64,000 nt of DNA from Entomohabitans teleogrylli (GCF_001484765.1 NZ_LLXO01000007.1:1-64000), one strand, 5' to 3'. Counted from the stretch's first letter, positions 27,116-38,523 are shown. Numbers and translations: made by a program. Notes: generated from the letters alone by a model not told the origin.

Positions 27116-27476
27116 GCTGTCTGCGACGTCATAATCTGCAGAATGTTCTTAAATGCTGACGTTTTTTGCGTTGTTTGTCGATTTTTTCTGCAACTTACCC
27201 GCTGTGTTGCAAATTGTGGACTATATTTAACAAAGTCATAACCGCGAGGGCGGTTGAAAACACCAGTGCTGATATATTCTCTGGATTTTCCTCCGATACA
27301 CGACGGTTACAGCGATATTTAATATTGCGGGAGTCAGAGGCGAATTCGCCTTATATGAGGTATGAGCGCACTGGCTCTGACGTTTTGATGGTTGTCCTGA
27401 TTGACGCCATCGTTTTGCAAGCGCTGCCGTGAGTAGCGGACCGCTCAAATTCTGAGCAAACCACAGGAATGAATCG
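27116..27476 (+). promoter_or_regulatory. osmY promoter and long leader
   Basis: CTATATTTAACA at 27221-27232 fits a sigma-S type -10 (C before TATATT) and resembles the known E. coli osmY promoter. A start near 27234 would give a 5' untranslated region of about 240 bases, as in E. coli. Open frames here (27166-27432 and on the minus strand) have no homology or ribosome site. Confidence 0.6.
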
Positions 27477-28091
27477 ATGAATACGACTAAGATTTCAAAA
27501 ACTCTGCTGGCTGTTGTGTTGGGCTCTGTTATGGCTGGAGGGACAGCTTTCGCAGAAGAATCCGTCATGGATAAAGCACAATCCTCGGCAACCAGCGCAG
27601 GGGAGAAAATCGATAGCTCTGTGAATAAAGTCGGTAATTTCATGGATGACAGCGCCATCACCGCTAAAGTAAAAGCGGCGCTGGTGGATGATAAAGACAT
27701 TAAGAGCACCGATATTTCCGTGAAGACCGATAATAAGGTAGTGACCCTGAGCGGCTTTGTGGAAAGTCAGGCGCAGGCTGAAAAGGCCGTTACGGTCGCC
27801 AAAGGGGTGGAAGGCGTGACTTCCGTTAGCGATAAATTGCACGTCAAAGACGGTAAATCGCAATCCCTGAGCGGTTATGCCGGTGACGCCGCCACCACCA
27901 GCGAGATTAAAGCCAAACTGCTGGCAGACGATATTGTGCCATCGCGTAAAGTGAAAGTAGAAACCACCGATGGCGTGGTACAGCTTTCCGGCGATGTTGA
28001 ATCGCAGGCGCAGTCCGATCGGGCGGAGAGTATCGCCAAAGCCGTTGACGGCGTAAAAAGTGTGAAAAACGATCTGAAAGTTAATCCGTAA
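27477..28091 (+). CDS. osmY: Periplasmic osmotically inducible protein OsmY
   Basis: OsmY is an abundant stationary-phase and hyperosmotic-stress periplasmic protein with chaperone-like activity. The 204 residues begin with a Sec signal peptide ([20 protein letters not shown], cleavage after TAFA near residue 28), then two BON domains at about 55-124 and 134-203. Each has a VxLSGxVxSQAQxxxA core ([12 protein letters not shown] and [12 protein letters not shown]). BON domains are thought to bind phospholipid. A GC-rich hairpin (28107-28130) follows. Confidence 0.96.
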   Translation: MNTTKISKTLLAVVLGSVMAGGTAFAEESVMDKAQSSATSAGEKIDSSVNKVGNFMDDSAITAKVKAALVDDKDIKSTDISVKTDNKVVTLSGFVESQAQAEKAVTVAKGVEGVTSVSDKLHVKDGKSQSLSGYAGDAATTSEIKAKLLADDIVPSRKVKVETTDGVVQLSGDVESQAQSDRAESIAKAVDGVKSVKNDLKVNP

Positions 28092-28224
28092 TTCTGCAAC
28101 CCTCCCTTCCCCGGCGAATGCCGGGGGAGACGTAAAGTACGACCAACCAAAAAATATTGTTAATCACGGCAGTCGGCTTTAGCCGGCGATGTGAGATCTA
28201 TTCACTATGGTAAAGGAGCGTCTT

Positions 28225-28386
28225 ATGTTTCGATGGGGCATTATCTTTCTGGTTATTGCGTTGATTGCTGCTGCGCTGGGCTTTGGCGGGCTGGCCGGGA
28301 CTGCGGCCTGGGCTGCGAAAGTGGTCTTCGTGGTGGGGATTATCCTGTTCCTGATCAGTCTGTTTACCGGGAGACGCCGTCCATAG
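28225..28386 (+). CDS. ytjA: YtjA, small DUF1328 membrane protein
   Basis: A 53-residue protein starting [19 protein letters not shown], with two short membrane helices (4-24 and 30-48) and a basic tail GRRRP. It is almost the same as E. coli YtjA (DUF1328/UPF0391). The ribosome site AAAGGAG lies 7 bases before ATG 28225. It is too small to appear as a long ORF and is overlapped by a frame from 28191 that is not a gene. It is probably stress-induced together with osmY; function is unknown. Confidence 0.93.
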   Translation: MFRWGIIFLVIALIAAALGFGGLAGTAAWAAKVVFVVGIILFLISLFTGRRRP

Positions 28387-28416
28387 CGAAATCGGTTAAT
28401 ATATCATTTCTGGTAT

Positions 28417-28442
28417 AAGCCAGCCCTGTCGGGCTGGCTTTT
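28417..28442 (+). terminator. Terminator of ytjA
   Basis: AAGCCAGCCC and GGGCTGGCTT form a 10-bp stem with a 4-base loop, followed by TTTT. Confidence 0.88.
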
Positions 28443-28540
28443 GCCGTCTTCAGCCAGACGAATAGCGCACGCCTCGCCGTTGTTTCCCGCACCGGCGGCA
28501 GCAGATAATAATTAAACCTTCATCTATCAGGATACATTTT

Positions 28541-29611
28541 GTGGGTCAGAGAATTCCCGTCACGCTCGGCAATATCGCGCCGCTGGCATTAAAACCCTTT
28601 CATCCCGGACATGTGGCGCTGGTGTGTGAGGGGGGCGGGCAACGGGGGATTTTTACCGCTGGCGTGCTGGATGAGTTTATGCGCGCCGGCTTCGATCCTT
28701 TCGATAGTTACTTTGGTACCTCCGCCGGCGCGCAGAATTTATCGGCGTTTGTCTGCCATCAACCGGGCTATGCCTGGAAAGTTATCTCCCGCTTTACCAC
28801 GACCCGCGACTTTTTCGATCCGCTGCGTTTTGTGCGCGGCGGCAACCTTATTGATCTTGACTGGCTGGTGGAGTCCACCGCCCGCCAGATGCCGCTGGCA
28901 ATGGATGTCGCCGCCCGACGCTTTGATAGCGGTAAGACGTTCTACATGTGCGCCTGCCGCAGCGATGACTACACGGCAAACTATTTCCTGCCGGAAAAAC
29001 AGTCGTGGCTGGATATTATTCGCGCCTCCAGCGCGATTCCGGGGTTTTACCGCAGTGGGGTGGATCTTGACGGCGTGAGTTATCAGGATGGCGGTATCAG
29101 CGACGCGGTGCCGGTTCAGGAGGCAGCCCGACGCGGGGCCAGCACGCTGGTGGTGATCCGTACGGTGCCATCGCAAATGTATTACACTCCTCAGTGGTTC
29201 CGGCGTATGGAGCGCTGGCTGGGCGAAAGCAGTCTGCAGCCGCTGATCAATCTGGTCCAGCATCATGAGGCCAGCTATAGCGCGATGCAGCACTTTATTG
29301 AAAAACCGCCGGGAAAACTGCGTATCTTTGAAATTTACCCGCCGAAGCCGCTGCGTAGTATGGCGCTGGGCAGCGGACCGGGCGCGCTGCGCGCCGATTA
29401 TAAAACCGGGCGCTTATGCGGCCGTTATTTCCTGGCGACCGTGGGGAAATTGCTGGCCAGCCAGCCGCCGCTACTGCGCTACGGGGCGCGGCGCCGGGCT
29501 GTGCCGGTGAGCGGCGGAGCTGCTGTCGCCGCCAATGATACTGTGACGCTGAACGCAGCGCCGCAGGCAGAGGCCAATGACGTGACGTTTAATCATGAGG
29601 ATCGCGCGTGA
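28541..29611 (+). CDS. yjjU: Patatin-like phospholipase YjjU
   Basis: The 356-residue protein is a patatin-type serine hydrolase. The oxyanion loop is CEGGGQRG at 29-36, the nucleophile Ser61 is in GTSAG, and the dyad Asp183 is in DGGIS. It probably hydrolyses acyl esters of phospholipids. Translation starts at GTG 28541, with CAGGA 8 bases upstream; homology to E. coli begins at this residue. The C-terminal 50 residues are variable. The stop overlaps the yjjV start (GTGA), so they are an operon. Confidence 0.93.
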   Translation: MGQRIPVTLGNIAPLALKPFHPGHVALVCEGGGQRGIFTAGVLDEFMRAGFDPFDSYFGTSAGAQNLSAFVCHQPGYAWKVISRFTTTRDFFDPLRFVRGGNLIDLDWLVESTARQMPLAMDVAARRFDSGKTFYMCACRSDDYTANYFLPEKQSWLDIIRASSAIPGFYRSGVDLDGVSYQDGGISDAVPVQEAARRGASTLVVIRTVPSQMYYTPQWFRRMERWLGESSLQPLINLVQHHEASYSAMQHFIEKPPGKLRIFEIYPPKPLRSMALGSGPGALRADYKTGRLCGRYFLATVGKLLASQPPLLRYGARRRAVPVSGGAAVAANDTVTLNAAPQAEANDVTFNHEDRA

Positions 29612-30387
29612 AGGGCCGTTTTATTGATACCCACTGCCATTTTGATTTTCCACCGTTTAGCGGCGATGAGACCGCCAGCATTGCCAGCGCCAGCGCGGCG
29701 GGCGTCTCGCGGATCATTGTGCCGGCAGTTACGGCGGCGCGTTTTGCCGGTGTGGTGGCGCTGGCGGAGAACTACCCGCAGTTGTATGCCGCGCTGGGAT
29801 TACATCCAGTGTATGTTGAGCAGCATCACGATGACGCGCTGGCGCAGCTTGAGCGTTACCTGGAACAGCGCTGGCATAAGCTGGTGGCTATCGGGGAGAC
29901 AGGTCTGGACCTGTGGCGCGACGATCCGCAACTGGCGCGCCAGGAAGCGCTGCTCGAAGCCCAGTTTCACCTGGCAAAGCGCTTCCGGCTGCCGGTGATT
30001 CTCCATTCGCGTCGTACCCACGATAAACTGGCGATGCATTTGCGGCGCCATGCCCTGCCTGCGACCGGTGTGGTTCATGGGTTTTCCGGCAGTTACGAGC
30101 AGGCGAAACGGTTTGTCGATCTCGGCTATCGGATTGGCGTTGGCGGGACAATCACCTATCCCCGGGCCCGAAAAACTCGTGAAGTGATAGCACGTCTGCC
30201 TCTGGATGCGTTGTTGCTGGAAACCGATGCGCCGGATATGCCGGTTAATGGCCGCCAGGGGCAGCCCAACCGTCCGGAGCGGGTGGCGGAGGTGTTCAAT
30301 GTATTATGCGAACTGCGCGCAGAACCTGGCAGTACTATCGAAGAAGTAATAAAGCGCAATACTATCAGATTGTTTAATGTGACTTAA
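29608..30387 (+). CDS. yjjV: TatD-family metal-dependent hydrolase YjjV
   Basis: The 259-residue TIM-barrel protein belongs to the TatD DNase family. Metal ligands are visible: HCHF (residues 9-12), Glu in GETGLD, His in ILHSRR, His in VVHGFSG, and Asp in LLETDAPDMP. E. coli YjjV has deoxyribonuclease activity. GTG 29608 overlaps the yjjU stop, with ATGAGG upstream. In E. coli the next genes are yjjW and yjjI; they are absent here, and a nucleoside permease comes next. Confidence 0.93.
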   Translation: MKGRFIDTHCHFDFPPFSGDETASIASASAAGVSRIIVPAVTAARFAGVVALAENYPQLYAALGLHPVYVEQHHDDALAQLERYLEQRWHKLVAIGETGLDLWRDDPQLARQEALLEAQFHLAKRFRLPVILHSRRTHDKLAMHLRRHALPATGVVHGFSGSYEQAKRFVDLGYRIGVGGTITYPRARKTREVIARLPLDALLLETDAPDMPVNGRQGQPNRPERVAEVFNVLCELRAEPGSTIEEVIKRNTIRLFNVT

Positions 30388-30396
30388 CTAACAATT

Positions 30397-30500
30397 AAAT
30401 GTGATGATGGTCACTCTTTGGAGGAGAGGTAGACATTATTTACTGAAAGTTTGTGATGTTTATTACATTAGAAACGGTTCCTGTGGCTATAATCAGCCGC
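30397..30500 (+). promoter_or_regulatory. Tandem CRP-site promoter of the nucleoside permease (CytR-type layout)
   Basis: Two CRP-like sites are present. TGTGATGATGGTCACT is centred at 30407.5 and TGTGATGTTTATTACA at 30459.5, 52 bp apart. A consensus TATAAT at 30488-30493 puts the start near 30500, so the sites lie near -40.5 and -92.5. This is the arrangement of CytR-controlled promoters such as deoP2. I do not see a clear CytR operator between them. Confidence 0.65.
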
Positions 30501-30552
30501 ATTGCTCCGCAACCTGAGCGGGTAATTTCGGCTAAATACACAGGGAAACTGT

Positions 30553-31830
30553 ATGCAAATCCTTATGGGTCTTATCGGCATGGTGGTACTCATGCTGATC
30601 GCCATTCTGCTTTCCAGCAATCGCAAAGCAATTAATATCCGTACCGTCGTGGGGGCCTGGTTAATTCAGGTCGGCATTGGCGCGCTGATCCTCTACGTTC
30701 CCGCGGGGCGCAGGGTTCTGTTAGCGATGTCCGATGGCGTGGCAAAAGTTATCGCCTATGGTAATGAAGGCATTGGCTTTCTGTTTGGCGGCCTGGTGTC
30801 GGACAAGATGTTTGAAGTTTTTGGCGGCGGCGGATTTGTCTTTGCGCTGCGCGTCCTGCCGGTCATTGTCTTTTTCTCCTCGCTGATTGCGGTGCTCTAT
30901 TATCTGGGCATTATGCAGATAGTGATCCGTATTCTGGGCGGCGGCCTGCGCGCAGTGCTGAAAACTTCGCGGACTGAATCACTGTCCGCCACGGCGAATA
31001 TTTTCGTCGGCCAGACCGAGGCGCCGCTGGTGGTGCGTCCTTATATCAGCACCATGACTCGCTCTGAACTGTTCGCGGTGATGTGCGGCGGGCTGGCATC
31101 GGTGGCCGGCTCCGTGCTGGCGGGCTATGCCCAGATGGGGGTACCGCTGGAATACCTGATCGCCGCTTCCTTTATGGCGGCGCCGGGCGGACTGCTGTTT
31201 GCCAAAATCATCGTACCGGAAACCGAAAAGCCCCACGATTCCCCGGATATGCAACGGGTGGAGAATAACGCTGATAAGCCATCCAACGTACTGGATGCCG
31301 CAGCGTCCGGCGCGGCATCAGGGATGCAACTGGCGCTGAATGTCGGCGCGATGCTGCTGGCGTTTGTCGCTCTGATCGCATTGATTAACGGTATTTTGTC
31401 CGGGATTGGCGGCTGGTTTGATTACCCGCAGCTTTCCCTGCAATTGCTGCTCGGCTGGGTATTTTCTCCGCTGGCCTGGCTTATCGGCGTACCGTGGAAT
31501 GAGGCGACCGTGGCGGGTTCGTTTATCGGCCAGAAGTTGATCATCAACGAATTCGTCGCCTACCTGAATTTTGGTGAGTATCTGAAAGACGATGCGGCGG
31601 TGAGCGCTGCGGGGCTGCAGGTGCTTTCCGGCCATACCAAAGCGATCATTTCGTTTGCGCTGTGCGGCTTTGCCAATCTTTCCTCCATCGCCATTCTGAT
31701 CGGTGGGCTGGGGAGCATGGCGCCAAACCGTCGTCATGAAGTGGCGCAGTTGGGTCTTAAGGCGGTGGCGGCCGGGACGCTCTCTAACCTGATGAGCGCG
31801 ACGATCGCCGGCGTCTTCCTGGCGCTGTAA
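30553..31830 (+). CDS. Concentrative nucleoside transporter (NupC/NupX type)
   Basis: The 425-residue inner-membrane protein belongs to the CNT family of proton- or sodium-coupled nucleoside importers. Core motifs are [12 protein letters not shown] near residue 155, [20 protein letters not shown], and, in the second half, [16 protein letters not shown] and [19 protein letters not shown]. These form the nucleoside site in CNT structures. It lies directly upstream of deoCABD on the same strand, so the neighbourhood takes up and then breaks down nucleosides. It is not present at this place in E. coli K-12. Nucleoside preference is not deducible. Confidence 0.9.
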   Translation: MQILMGLIGMVVLMLIAILLSSNRKAINIRTVVGAWLIQVGIGALILYVPAGRRVLLAMSDGVAKVIAYGNEGIGFLFGGLVSDKMFEVFGGGGFVFALRVLPVIVFFSSLIAVLYYLGIMQIVIRILGGGLRAVLKTSRTESLSATANIFVGQTEAPLVVRPYISTMTRSELFAVMCGGLASVAGSVLAGYAQMGVPLEYLIAASFMAAPGGLLFAKIIVPETEKPHDSPDMQRVENNADKPSNVLDAAASGAASGMQLALNVGAMLLAFVALIALINGILSGIGGWFDYPQLSLQLLLGWVFSPLAWLIGVPWNEATVAGSFIGQKLIINEFVAYLNFGEYLKDDAAVSAAGLQVLSGHTKAIISFALCGFANLSSIAILIGGLGSMAPNRRHEVAQLGLKAVAAGTLSNLMSATIAGVFLAL

Positions 31831-31869
31831 TTTCGCGCAATGTTATTATCGTAACATTTTTTTCCCCCC

Positions 31870-31895
31870 GGAGTGCGCAACCGCGCACTCCGTTG
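31870..31895 (+). terminator. Hairpin after the nucleoside permease gene
   Basis: GGAGTGCGC and GCGCACTCC form a perfect 9-bp stem with a 4-base loop, 39 bp after the stop. The T tract is poor, so termination is probable but not certain. Confidence 0.5.
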
Positions 31896-31939
31896 CTCTG
31901 AACTGCACATTTTCCTGTCCGTCTCCCCGCTGCTTCGCC

Positions 31940-32027
31940 TATAATAGCGATATGTTTGCAGCCGTTGCTTCTGTTTTGTGAGTAAAGACACATATCGCGG
32001 ATATCAATGGATGTTAGAATTTTAACA
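31940..32027 (+). promoter_or_regulatory. deo operon control region with DeoR operator
   Basis: TGTTAGAATTTTAACA at 32012-32027 matches the 16-bp DeoR operator (TGTTAGAA-TTCTAACA) with one change. It includes a possible -10 TAGAAT at 32015-32020. A partial CRP site, TGTGA-N6-ACACA, is centred at 31984.5, about 41 bp before the inferred start. A separate TATAAT stands at 31940-31945. The gap to the upstream gene is 299 bp, shorter than the E. coli deoP1-deoP2 region. Confidence 0.7.
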
Positions 32028-32129
32028 TTGTCAGCGCGCCTGGCGATTCAAAGATGCGTCTGGCGGGGAAGATAATCTGTCCTGCCTGCGGCACTGAGCG
32101 GAGCGCGTAATTTTTTAGCGGAGAAAACC

Positions 32130-32909
32130 ATGACTGATTTAACCACCAGCAGCCTGCGGGCCCTGAAACTGATGGATCTCACCACCCTGAACGATGACGA
32201 TACCAATGAGAAAGTCATCGCACTCTGCCGCCAGGCCAAAACGCCGGTGGGTAATACGGCGGCGATCTGTATCTATCCGCGCTTTATCCCGGTCGCCCGT
32301 AAAACGCTACAGGCTCAGGGAACGCCGGATATCCGTATTGCGACAGTGACCAACTTCCCGCACGGCAATGACGATATTGACATCGCGCTGGCGGAAACCC
32401 GGGCGGCGATTGCCTACGGCGCTGATGAAGTCGATGTGGTATTCCCGTATCGCGCTCTGATGGCCGGCAATGAGCAGGTGGGCTTTGATCTGGTCAAAGC
32501 CTGTAAAGACGCCTGCGCGGCGGCGAATGTGTTGCTGAAAGTGATCATTGAAACCGGCGAACTGAAAGAAGAAGCGCTGATCCGTAAGGCGTCGGAAATC
32601 GCTATCCGCGCTGGCGCGGACTTTATCAAAACCTCTACCGGTAAAGTGCCGGTTAACGCCACGCCGGAAAGCGCGCGCATCATGATGGAAGTGATTCGCG
32701 ATATGGGGGTGGCGAAGCGTGTTGGTTTTAAACCTGCCGGCGGCGTGCGCAGCGCGGAAGACGCGGCGCAATATCTGGCCATTGCCGATGAATTGCTTGG
32801 CGCCGACTGGGCCGACGCCCGTCATTATCGTTTCGGCGCTTCCAGCCTGCTGGCCAGCCTGCTGAAGGCCCTGGGTCACGGCGACGGTAAAAGTGTGAGC
32901 AGCTATTGA
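32130..32909 (+). CDS. deoC: Deoxyribose-phosphate aldolase
   Basis: DeoC splits 2-deoxyribose 5-phosphate to glyceraldehyde 3-phosphate and acetaldehyde. The 259-residue class I aldolase is the size of the E. coli enzyme. The Schiff-base lysine is in [11 protein letters not shown] (Lys167 by alignment), with the catalytic Asp in [10 protein letters not shown] and the Lys near GFKPAGGVR. It is the first gene of deoCABD. GGAG lies upstream of ATG 32130. Confidence 0.97.
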   Translation: MTDLTTSSLRALKLMDLTTLNDDDTNEKVIALCRQAKTPVGNTAAICIYPRFIPVARKTLQAQGTPDIRIATVTNFPHGNDDIDIALAETRAAIAYGADEVDVVFPYRALMAGNEQVGFDLVKACKDACAAANVLLKVIIETGELKEEALIRKASEIAIRAGADFIKTSTGKVPVNATPESARIMMEVIRDMGVAKRVGFKPAGGVRSAEDAAQYLAIADELLGADWADARHYRFGASSLLASLLKALGHGDGKSVSSY

Positions 32910-32963
32910 TGAGCCGGCGGCGAACTGGCGCCGCCTGTTCCCCTGTAGAGCCAGGAGGGTATT

Positions 32964-34286
32964 GTGTTTCTCGCTCAAGAAATCATTCGTAAAAAACGCG
33001 ATGGGTTGACGTTAAGCGACGATGAACTGCGCTTTTTTGTTAACGGCATTCGCGATAACACCGTTTCCGAAGGGCAGATCGCCGCGCTGGCGATGAGCAT
33101 CTTTTTTCGCGATATGACGATGCCGGAGCGCGTTTCTCTGACCATGGCGATGCGCGACTCCGGTACGGTTCTGGACTGGAAGTCGCTGCACCTTAACGGT
33201 CCGCTGGTGGACAAGCACTCAACCGGCGGCGTCGGGGATGTCACATCGCTGATGCTCGGGCCGATGGTGGCCGCCTGCGGCGGTTATGTGCCGATGATCT
33301 CCGGGCGCGGCCTGGGCCATACCGGCGGCACGCTGGATAAACTCGAAGCGATTCCCGGTTTTGACATCTTCCCGGACGACGCGCGCTTCCGGCAGATTAT
33401 CCGCGACGTTGGCGTCGCGATTATCGGCCAGACCAGTTCGCTGGCGCCGGCGGATAAACGTTTTTACGCCACGCGTGATATTACCGCGACCGTGGACTCT
33501 ATCCCGCTGATTACCGCCTCTATTCTGGCCAAAAAACTGGCTGAAGGGCTGGATGCGCTGGTGATGGATGTCAAGGTCGGCAGCGGGGCGTTTATGCCGA
33601 CTTACGCACTGTCTGAACAACTGGCGGAGGCGATTGTCGGGGTAGCCAACGGCGCCGGAGTTCGCACCACGGCGCTGCTGACCGATATGAATCAGGTACT
33701 GGCATCCAGCGCCGGCAACGCCGTGGAAGTGCGCGAGGCGGTACAGTTCCTGACCGGGGAGTACCGCAATCCGCGGTTACTGGAAGTTACGCTGGCGCTG
33801 TGCGCCGATATGCTGGTTTCCGGCAATCTGGCGGCGGATGAGACGCAGGCGCGCATGAAACTGCAGGCGGCGCTGGACAGCGGTAAAGCGGCGGAAACCT
33901 TCGGGCGTATGGTGGCGGCGCAGAAAGGACCCGCCGATTTCGTCGAGCGCTACGCGCACTATTTGCCCGTCGCGCCGTTCAGCAAAGCGGTATATGCCGA
34001 CCGCGCCGGTTTTGTGGCGCAAATGGATACCCGGGCGCTGGGGATGGCTATCGTGGCCATGGGCGGCGGCCGTCGTCAGGCATCGGACACCATTGATTAC
34101 AGCGTCGGGTTTAGCGACATGGCGCGCCTCGGCGAGTCGGTGGACGGCCAGCGTCCGCTGGCGGTGATCCACGCGCAGGACGAAGCCAGATGGCAGGCAG
34201 CGGCCAGTGCACTGAAAGCGTCAATTGATATTGACGATGCCGCGCCAGACGAGACGCCAGTTGTCTATCGTAGAATTAGCGGATAA
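32964..34286 (+). CDS. deoA: Thymidine phosphorylase
   Basis: DeoA converts thymidine and phosphate to thymine and deoxyribose 1-phosphate. The 440 residues equal the E. coli length. The family signature [16 protein letters not shown] lies at 113-128 and the phosphate site KHSTGGVGD at 84-92. Start is GTG 32964 with AGGAGG just upstream. It is the second gene of the deo operon. Confidence 0.97.
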   Translation: MFLAQEIIRKKRDGLTLSDDELRFFVNGIRDNTVSEGQIAALAMSIFFRDMTMPERVSLTMAMRDSGTVLDWKSLHLNGPLVDKHSTGGVGDVTSLMLGPMVAACGGYVPMISGRGLGHTGGTLDKLEAIPGFDIFPDDARFRQIIRDVGVAIIGQTSSLAPADKRFYATRDITATVDSIPLITASILAKKLAEGLDALVMDVKVGSGAFMPTYALSEQLAEAIVGVANGAGVRTTALLTDMNQVLASSAGNAVEVREAVQFLTGEYRNPRLLEVTLALCADMLVSGNLAADETQARMKLQAALDSGKAAETFGRMVAAQKGPADFVERYAHYLPVAPFSKAVYADRAGFVAQMDTRALGMAIVAMGGGRRQASDTIDYSVGFSDMARLGESVDGQRPLAVIHAQDEARWQAAASALKASIDIDDAAPDETPVVYRRISG

Positions 34287-34374
34287 GTGATATTCTGTTC
34301 TGATCGCTTTTTTTTAACGCTCAGGTAGCGTTATCCCTTCGGTTCGCCGCGCTGGCGGCCGGATTGAGGGGTAA

Positions 34375-35625
<1,251 letters not shown>

Positions 35626-35681
35626 TCGCACGGGCGCCGGGCGCGCCCGTCACAATACCAGACAATTAAGGAACAGACAGA

Positions 35682-36401
35682 ATGGCAACGCCACACATTA
35701 ACGCAGAAATGGGCGATTTCGCTGACGTTGTACTGATGCCGGGCGATCCGCTGCGCGCTAAGCACATTGCGGAAACCTTCCTGGAGGATGTCCGCCAGGT
35801 CAATGACGTGCGCGGTATGCTGGGTTTCACCGGCACTTATAAGGGGCGTAAGATTTCCGTAATGGGTCACGGAATGGGGATCCCTTCCTGCTCTATCTAT
35901 ACCAAAGAGTTGATCACCGAATTTGGCGTGAAGAAGATAATCCGCGTGGGCTCCTGCGGGGCGGTGCGTGCGGACGTCAAATTGCGCGATGTGGTGATCG
36001 GCATGGGAGCCTGTACCGACTCTAAAGTCAACCGTCTGCGCTTTAAGGATCATGATTTTGCCGCCATTGCCGATTTCGATATGGTGCGCGACGCGGTAGA
36101 TGCCGCGAAAGCGCTGGGAGTTGATGCCCGGGTCGGCAATCTGTTCTCCGCCGACCTGTTTTACACGCCGGATCCGCAAATGTTCGATGTGATGGATAAG
36201 TACGGTATTCTGGGTGTGGAGATGGAAGCGGCGGGTATCTACGGCGTGGCGGCGGAGTTTGGCGCGAAGGCGCTGACCATCTGTACCGTGTCCGACCATA
36301 TCCGCACTCACGAGCAGACCACCGCGGCGGAACGCCAGACGACCTTCAATGACATGATCAAGATTGCACTGGAATCCGTCCTGTTGGGCGATCGGGCGTA
36401 A
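35682..36401 (+). CDS. deoD: Purine-nucleoside phosphorylase
   Basis: DeoD is the hexameric phosphorylase for purine ribo- and deoxyribonucleosides. The 239 residues equal the E. coli length. The phosphate-binding residues are in [11 protein letters not shown] and VGSCGAVR; the purine site Asp is in [23 protein letters not shown] holds the ribose-binding Met-Glu. It is the last gene of the deo operon, and inverted repeats follow. Confidence 0.97.
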   Translation: MATPHINAEMGDFADVVLMPGDPLRAKHIAETFLEDVRQVNDVRGMLGFTGTYKGRKISVMGHGMGIPSCSIYTKELITEFGVKKIIRVGSCGAVRADVKLRDVVIGMGACTDSKVNRLRFKDHDFAAIADFDMVRDAVDAAKALGVDARVGNLFSADLFYTPDPQMFDVMDKYGILGVEMEAAGIYGVAAEFGAKALTICTVSDHIRTHEQTTAAERQTTFNDMIKIALESVLLGDRA

Positions 36402-36412
36402 CCTCTCGCAGA

Positions 36413-36440
36413 GGGAGAATCAGCCAGTCGGGATTCTCCC
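36413..36440 (+). terminator. Hairpin after deoD
   Basis: GGGAGAATC and GATTCTCCC form a 9-bp stem with a 10-base loop, 12 bp after the deoD stop. There is no T tract. A second inverted repeat, CGCTCACC/GGTGAGCG, is at 36476-36496. Confidence 0.4.
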
Positions 36441-36508
36441 TGTACCACCGGGTTCGCAAACGGCATTATCCGGCGCGCTCACCGTTCTGGTGAGCGTTGA
36501 AAATCACA

Positions 36509-36525
36509 TTCTCTACAGTAGAGAA
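36509..36525. repeat. 17-bp perfect palindrome
   Basis: TTCTCTAC-A-GTAGAGAA is a perfect operator-like palindrome in the gap between converging deoD and lplA. In E. coli yjjJ lies here. It could be a relic of a lost gene's control site. Confidence 0.5.
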
Positions 36526-36626
36526 AGGCATTGCCCGGGGAGCCGTCGTTGCAGTGAGTTTGGCCGCGCTCGGGGCATTTTCAGGCCTGATGGCACAACG
36601 CTTTGGGCCGGTGGCGGCCCGGGGTT

Positions 36627-37643
36627 TCAGCGTACCGCGCCGGCTATCCAGCCAGCCAGCTCACGCAGCTCGGCCTGCTGTTCCGGAAAACTGTCGATTA
36701 ATGATTCACACTGTTGCCGCAGCGCCTCAGCCCGGTACGGACAGCCCTGCAGCCGTTCGGCCAGCGCTTCCAGCGGCGCCGGGTTCAGACTGTCGGTAAA
36801 TACCTGAGCGCGGGTGATCTGGCCCTTTTCGACGTCAAAATGCAGTTCAACGCCTCCCCAGCTAAAGCGCTCATCCACCAGGTGGCTGAAGGCCGGCGCC
36901 TGACCGAAGTTCCACTCCCAACTGCTCTGCCGGGCAAAGGTTTCGGCGAAACCGGGTAGATTCGGCGCGGCGTGCGGCGAAATCACTTCCGGCATGACCC
37001 GATCGCCGTAGTGGGTGAAGAAGGCTTCGCTAACAGCATCGCAGACCTGCTGATGGGTGATAGTCGGCAGCAGTTCCACCAGGTTGGCCACCCGGGCGCG
37101 CACTGAGGTGATGCCTTTTGCCTGGAGCTTTTTAGGATCCGGATTGAGGTAGTTGGCCAGGCGACTGAGATCGGCGTTAAGCAGCAGCGTGCCGTGGTGA
37201 AAGCCGCGATCTTTGGTTTCGCGATAGGCAGAGCCGGAGACTTTGCGATCCCCCTGCGGCGTGCTGATCACCAGATCATTGCGCCCGGAAGCCTCAGCGC
37301 TAACCCCCAGCGCATTCAGCGCGTTAAGCACGATGGCGGTGGAGATGCTTTTGTTGTACTCCGGTTTACCGGCCATAAACGTGAAACAGGTGTTGCCTGA
37401 ATCATGGAACACCGCGCCGCCGCCGCTACTGCGACGCGCCAGTTTGACGCCATCCTCTTCCATACGCCGGGTGTTGCACTCTTTCCATGGGTTCTGCGCC
37501 CGGCCAATGACCACGGTATCGGTATTGCGCCACAGAAACAGCACCCGCTGGGTGGCGGGCATCTGGCGGAAAATACATTCTTCTACCGCCAGATTGAACC
37601 AGGGATCGTAAGAGTCGGAGAGCAGCAGGCGCAGCGTTGACAT
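36627..37643 (-). CDS. lplA: Lipoate-protein ligase A
   Basis: LplA activates lipoate with ATP and attaches it to the E2 and H proteins of 2-oxoacid dehydrogenases and glycine cleavage. The 338-residue product has the large catalytic domain with [19 protein letters not shown] (the lipoyl-AMP loop) and GRAQNPWKE, then [19 protein letters not shown], and a C-terminal accessory domain from about 250. The length equals the E. coli enzyme. It converges with deoD. Confidence 0.97.
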   Translation of the reverse strand: MSTLRLLLSDSYDPWFNLAVEECIFRQMPATQRVLFLWRNTDTVVIGRAQNPWKECNTRRMEEDGVKLARRSSGGGAVFHDSGNTCFTFMAGKPEYNKSISTAIVLNALNALGVSAEASGRNDLVISTPQGDRKVSGSAYRETKDRGFHHGTLLLNADLSRLANYLNPDPKKLQAKGITSVRARVANLVELLPTITHQQVCDAVSEAFFTHYGDRVMPEVISPHAAPNLPGFAETFARQSSWEWNFGQAPAFSHLVDERFSWGGVELHFDVEKGQITRAQVFTDSLNPAPLEALAERLQGCPYRAEALRQQCESLIDSFPEQQAELRELAGWIAGAVR

Positions 37644-37733
37644 AACAGGATTCCGTTTCTGAAAAGGGAAGCCAGTTTACCACAGCCTGCCGCCCTCAGG
37701 GCGCGGCAGGCTCGCGCTCCAGGGAACAGATGC

Positions 37734-38414
37734 TCAGCGGCTGCCGGGAGCGCCGCTGTCGGATGCGCTTTCCTCTCCGGCCTTTTCGCTCTCATCTTCC
37801 GGCACTGGCGTGCTGGCGGTCAACAGATAGGGGGATTGCTGCCAGCGGGTACGTTTCCCTTGTAGCAGGGTGCGGGTTAGCACAATGCCGACGGCCAGCG
37901 CCAGTAGCAGCATCAGGCGCAGAATATTGGTGGTGTTATCGACCTGTTTGGCCTCGGTTGGCAGGGTATGGGTATCGAGCGTAATACGCAGATAGCCCAT
38001 CGGGCCGTTTTTACCTTCCACTGGCTGGACGATTTGCTGATTGAAATAGCTGCCGGCCTTTTTACCGTCCAGCGCTAGCCGGTCGCGAACGGCGACGCCT
38101 TCGCCGCTGCGGCTGATCAGCGCCCCTTCTTCGTTATAGACCGACGCGTCGAGGATCCGGCTGTTATCGGTCAGGCGTGTGAGCAGCGCGGCGATCTGTT
38201 TGTCGTCCGGACTGGCGTTTTTCATCAACGGCGCCAGCGAATAGCTGACCTGCTGAGCCAGCGTTCGGGCCAGCTCTTCGAGCTGGACATTGCGGGTTTG
38301 CTGATGGTTCTGACTGAACCAGGAAGCCCCCTGCATTAGCGCCACCAGCAGCGCCAGACAGATAAGCACAATGACTGCACGATGGATTCGGAATTTCAGT
38401 TTTGTTCGCGGCAT
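37734..38414 (-). CDS. ytjB: YtjB (Smp), membrane protein
   Basis: The 226-residue protein is anchored by a helix at about 15-32 (VIVLICLALLVALMQGASWF) and a second at about 172-192 (NILRLMLLLALAVGIVLT), enclosing a periplasmic sensor-like domain (DASVYNEEGALISRSGEGV, PAS/CHASE-like). The C-terminal tail is acidic and longer than in E. coli (214). It is divergent from serB as in E. coli, where serB was first mapped beside smp. Function is unknown. Confidence 0.92.
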   Translation of the reverse strand: MPRTKLKFRIHRAVIVLICLALLVALMQGASWFSQNHQQTRNVQLEELARTLAQQVSYSLAPLMKNASPDDKQIAALLTRLTDNSRILDASVYNEEGALISRSGEGVAVRDRLALDGKKAGSYFNQQIVQPVEGKNGPMGYLRITLDTHTLPTEAKQVDNTTNILRLMLLLALAVGIVLTRTLLQGKRTRWQQSPYLLTASTPVPEDESEKAGEESASDSGAPGSR

Positions 38415-38523
38415 AGTTCACCTGCTGAAAATTTGCAGCTTTAATGTTGCCAGAAGCGCTCATGACAGGGTAGCCTCATGCGTTGTTTTGTACCGGCCCG
38501 ATTAACCTTGTACAGGAGTTGTA

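Noticed and set aside
27166-27432. 88-codon frame upstream of osmY
   Set aside because: Overlaps the osmY promoter and leader; no ribosome site or homology.
36497-36799. 100-codon frame starting at the 17-bp palindrome
   Set aside because: Mostly antisense to lplA, TTG start with a doubtful ribosome site; kept only as a remark on a possible relic.
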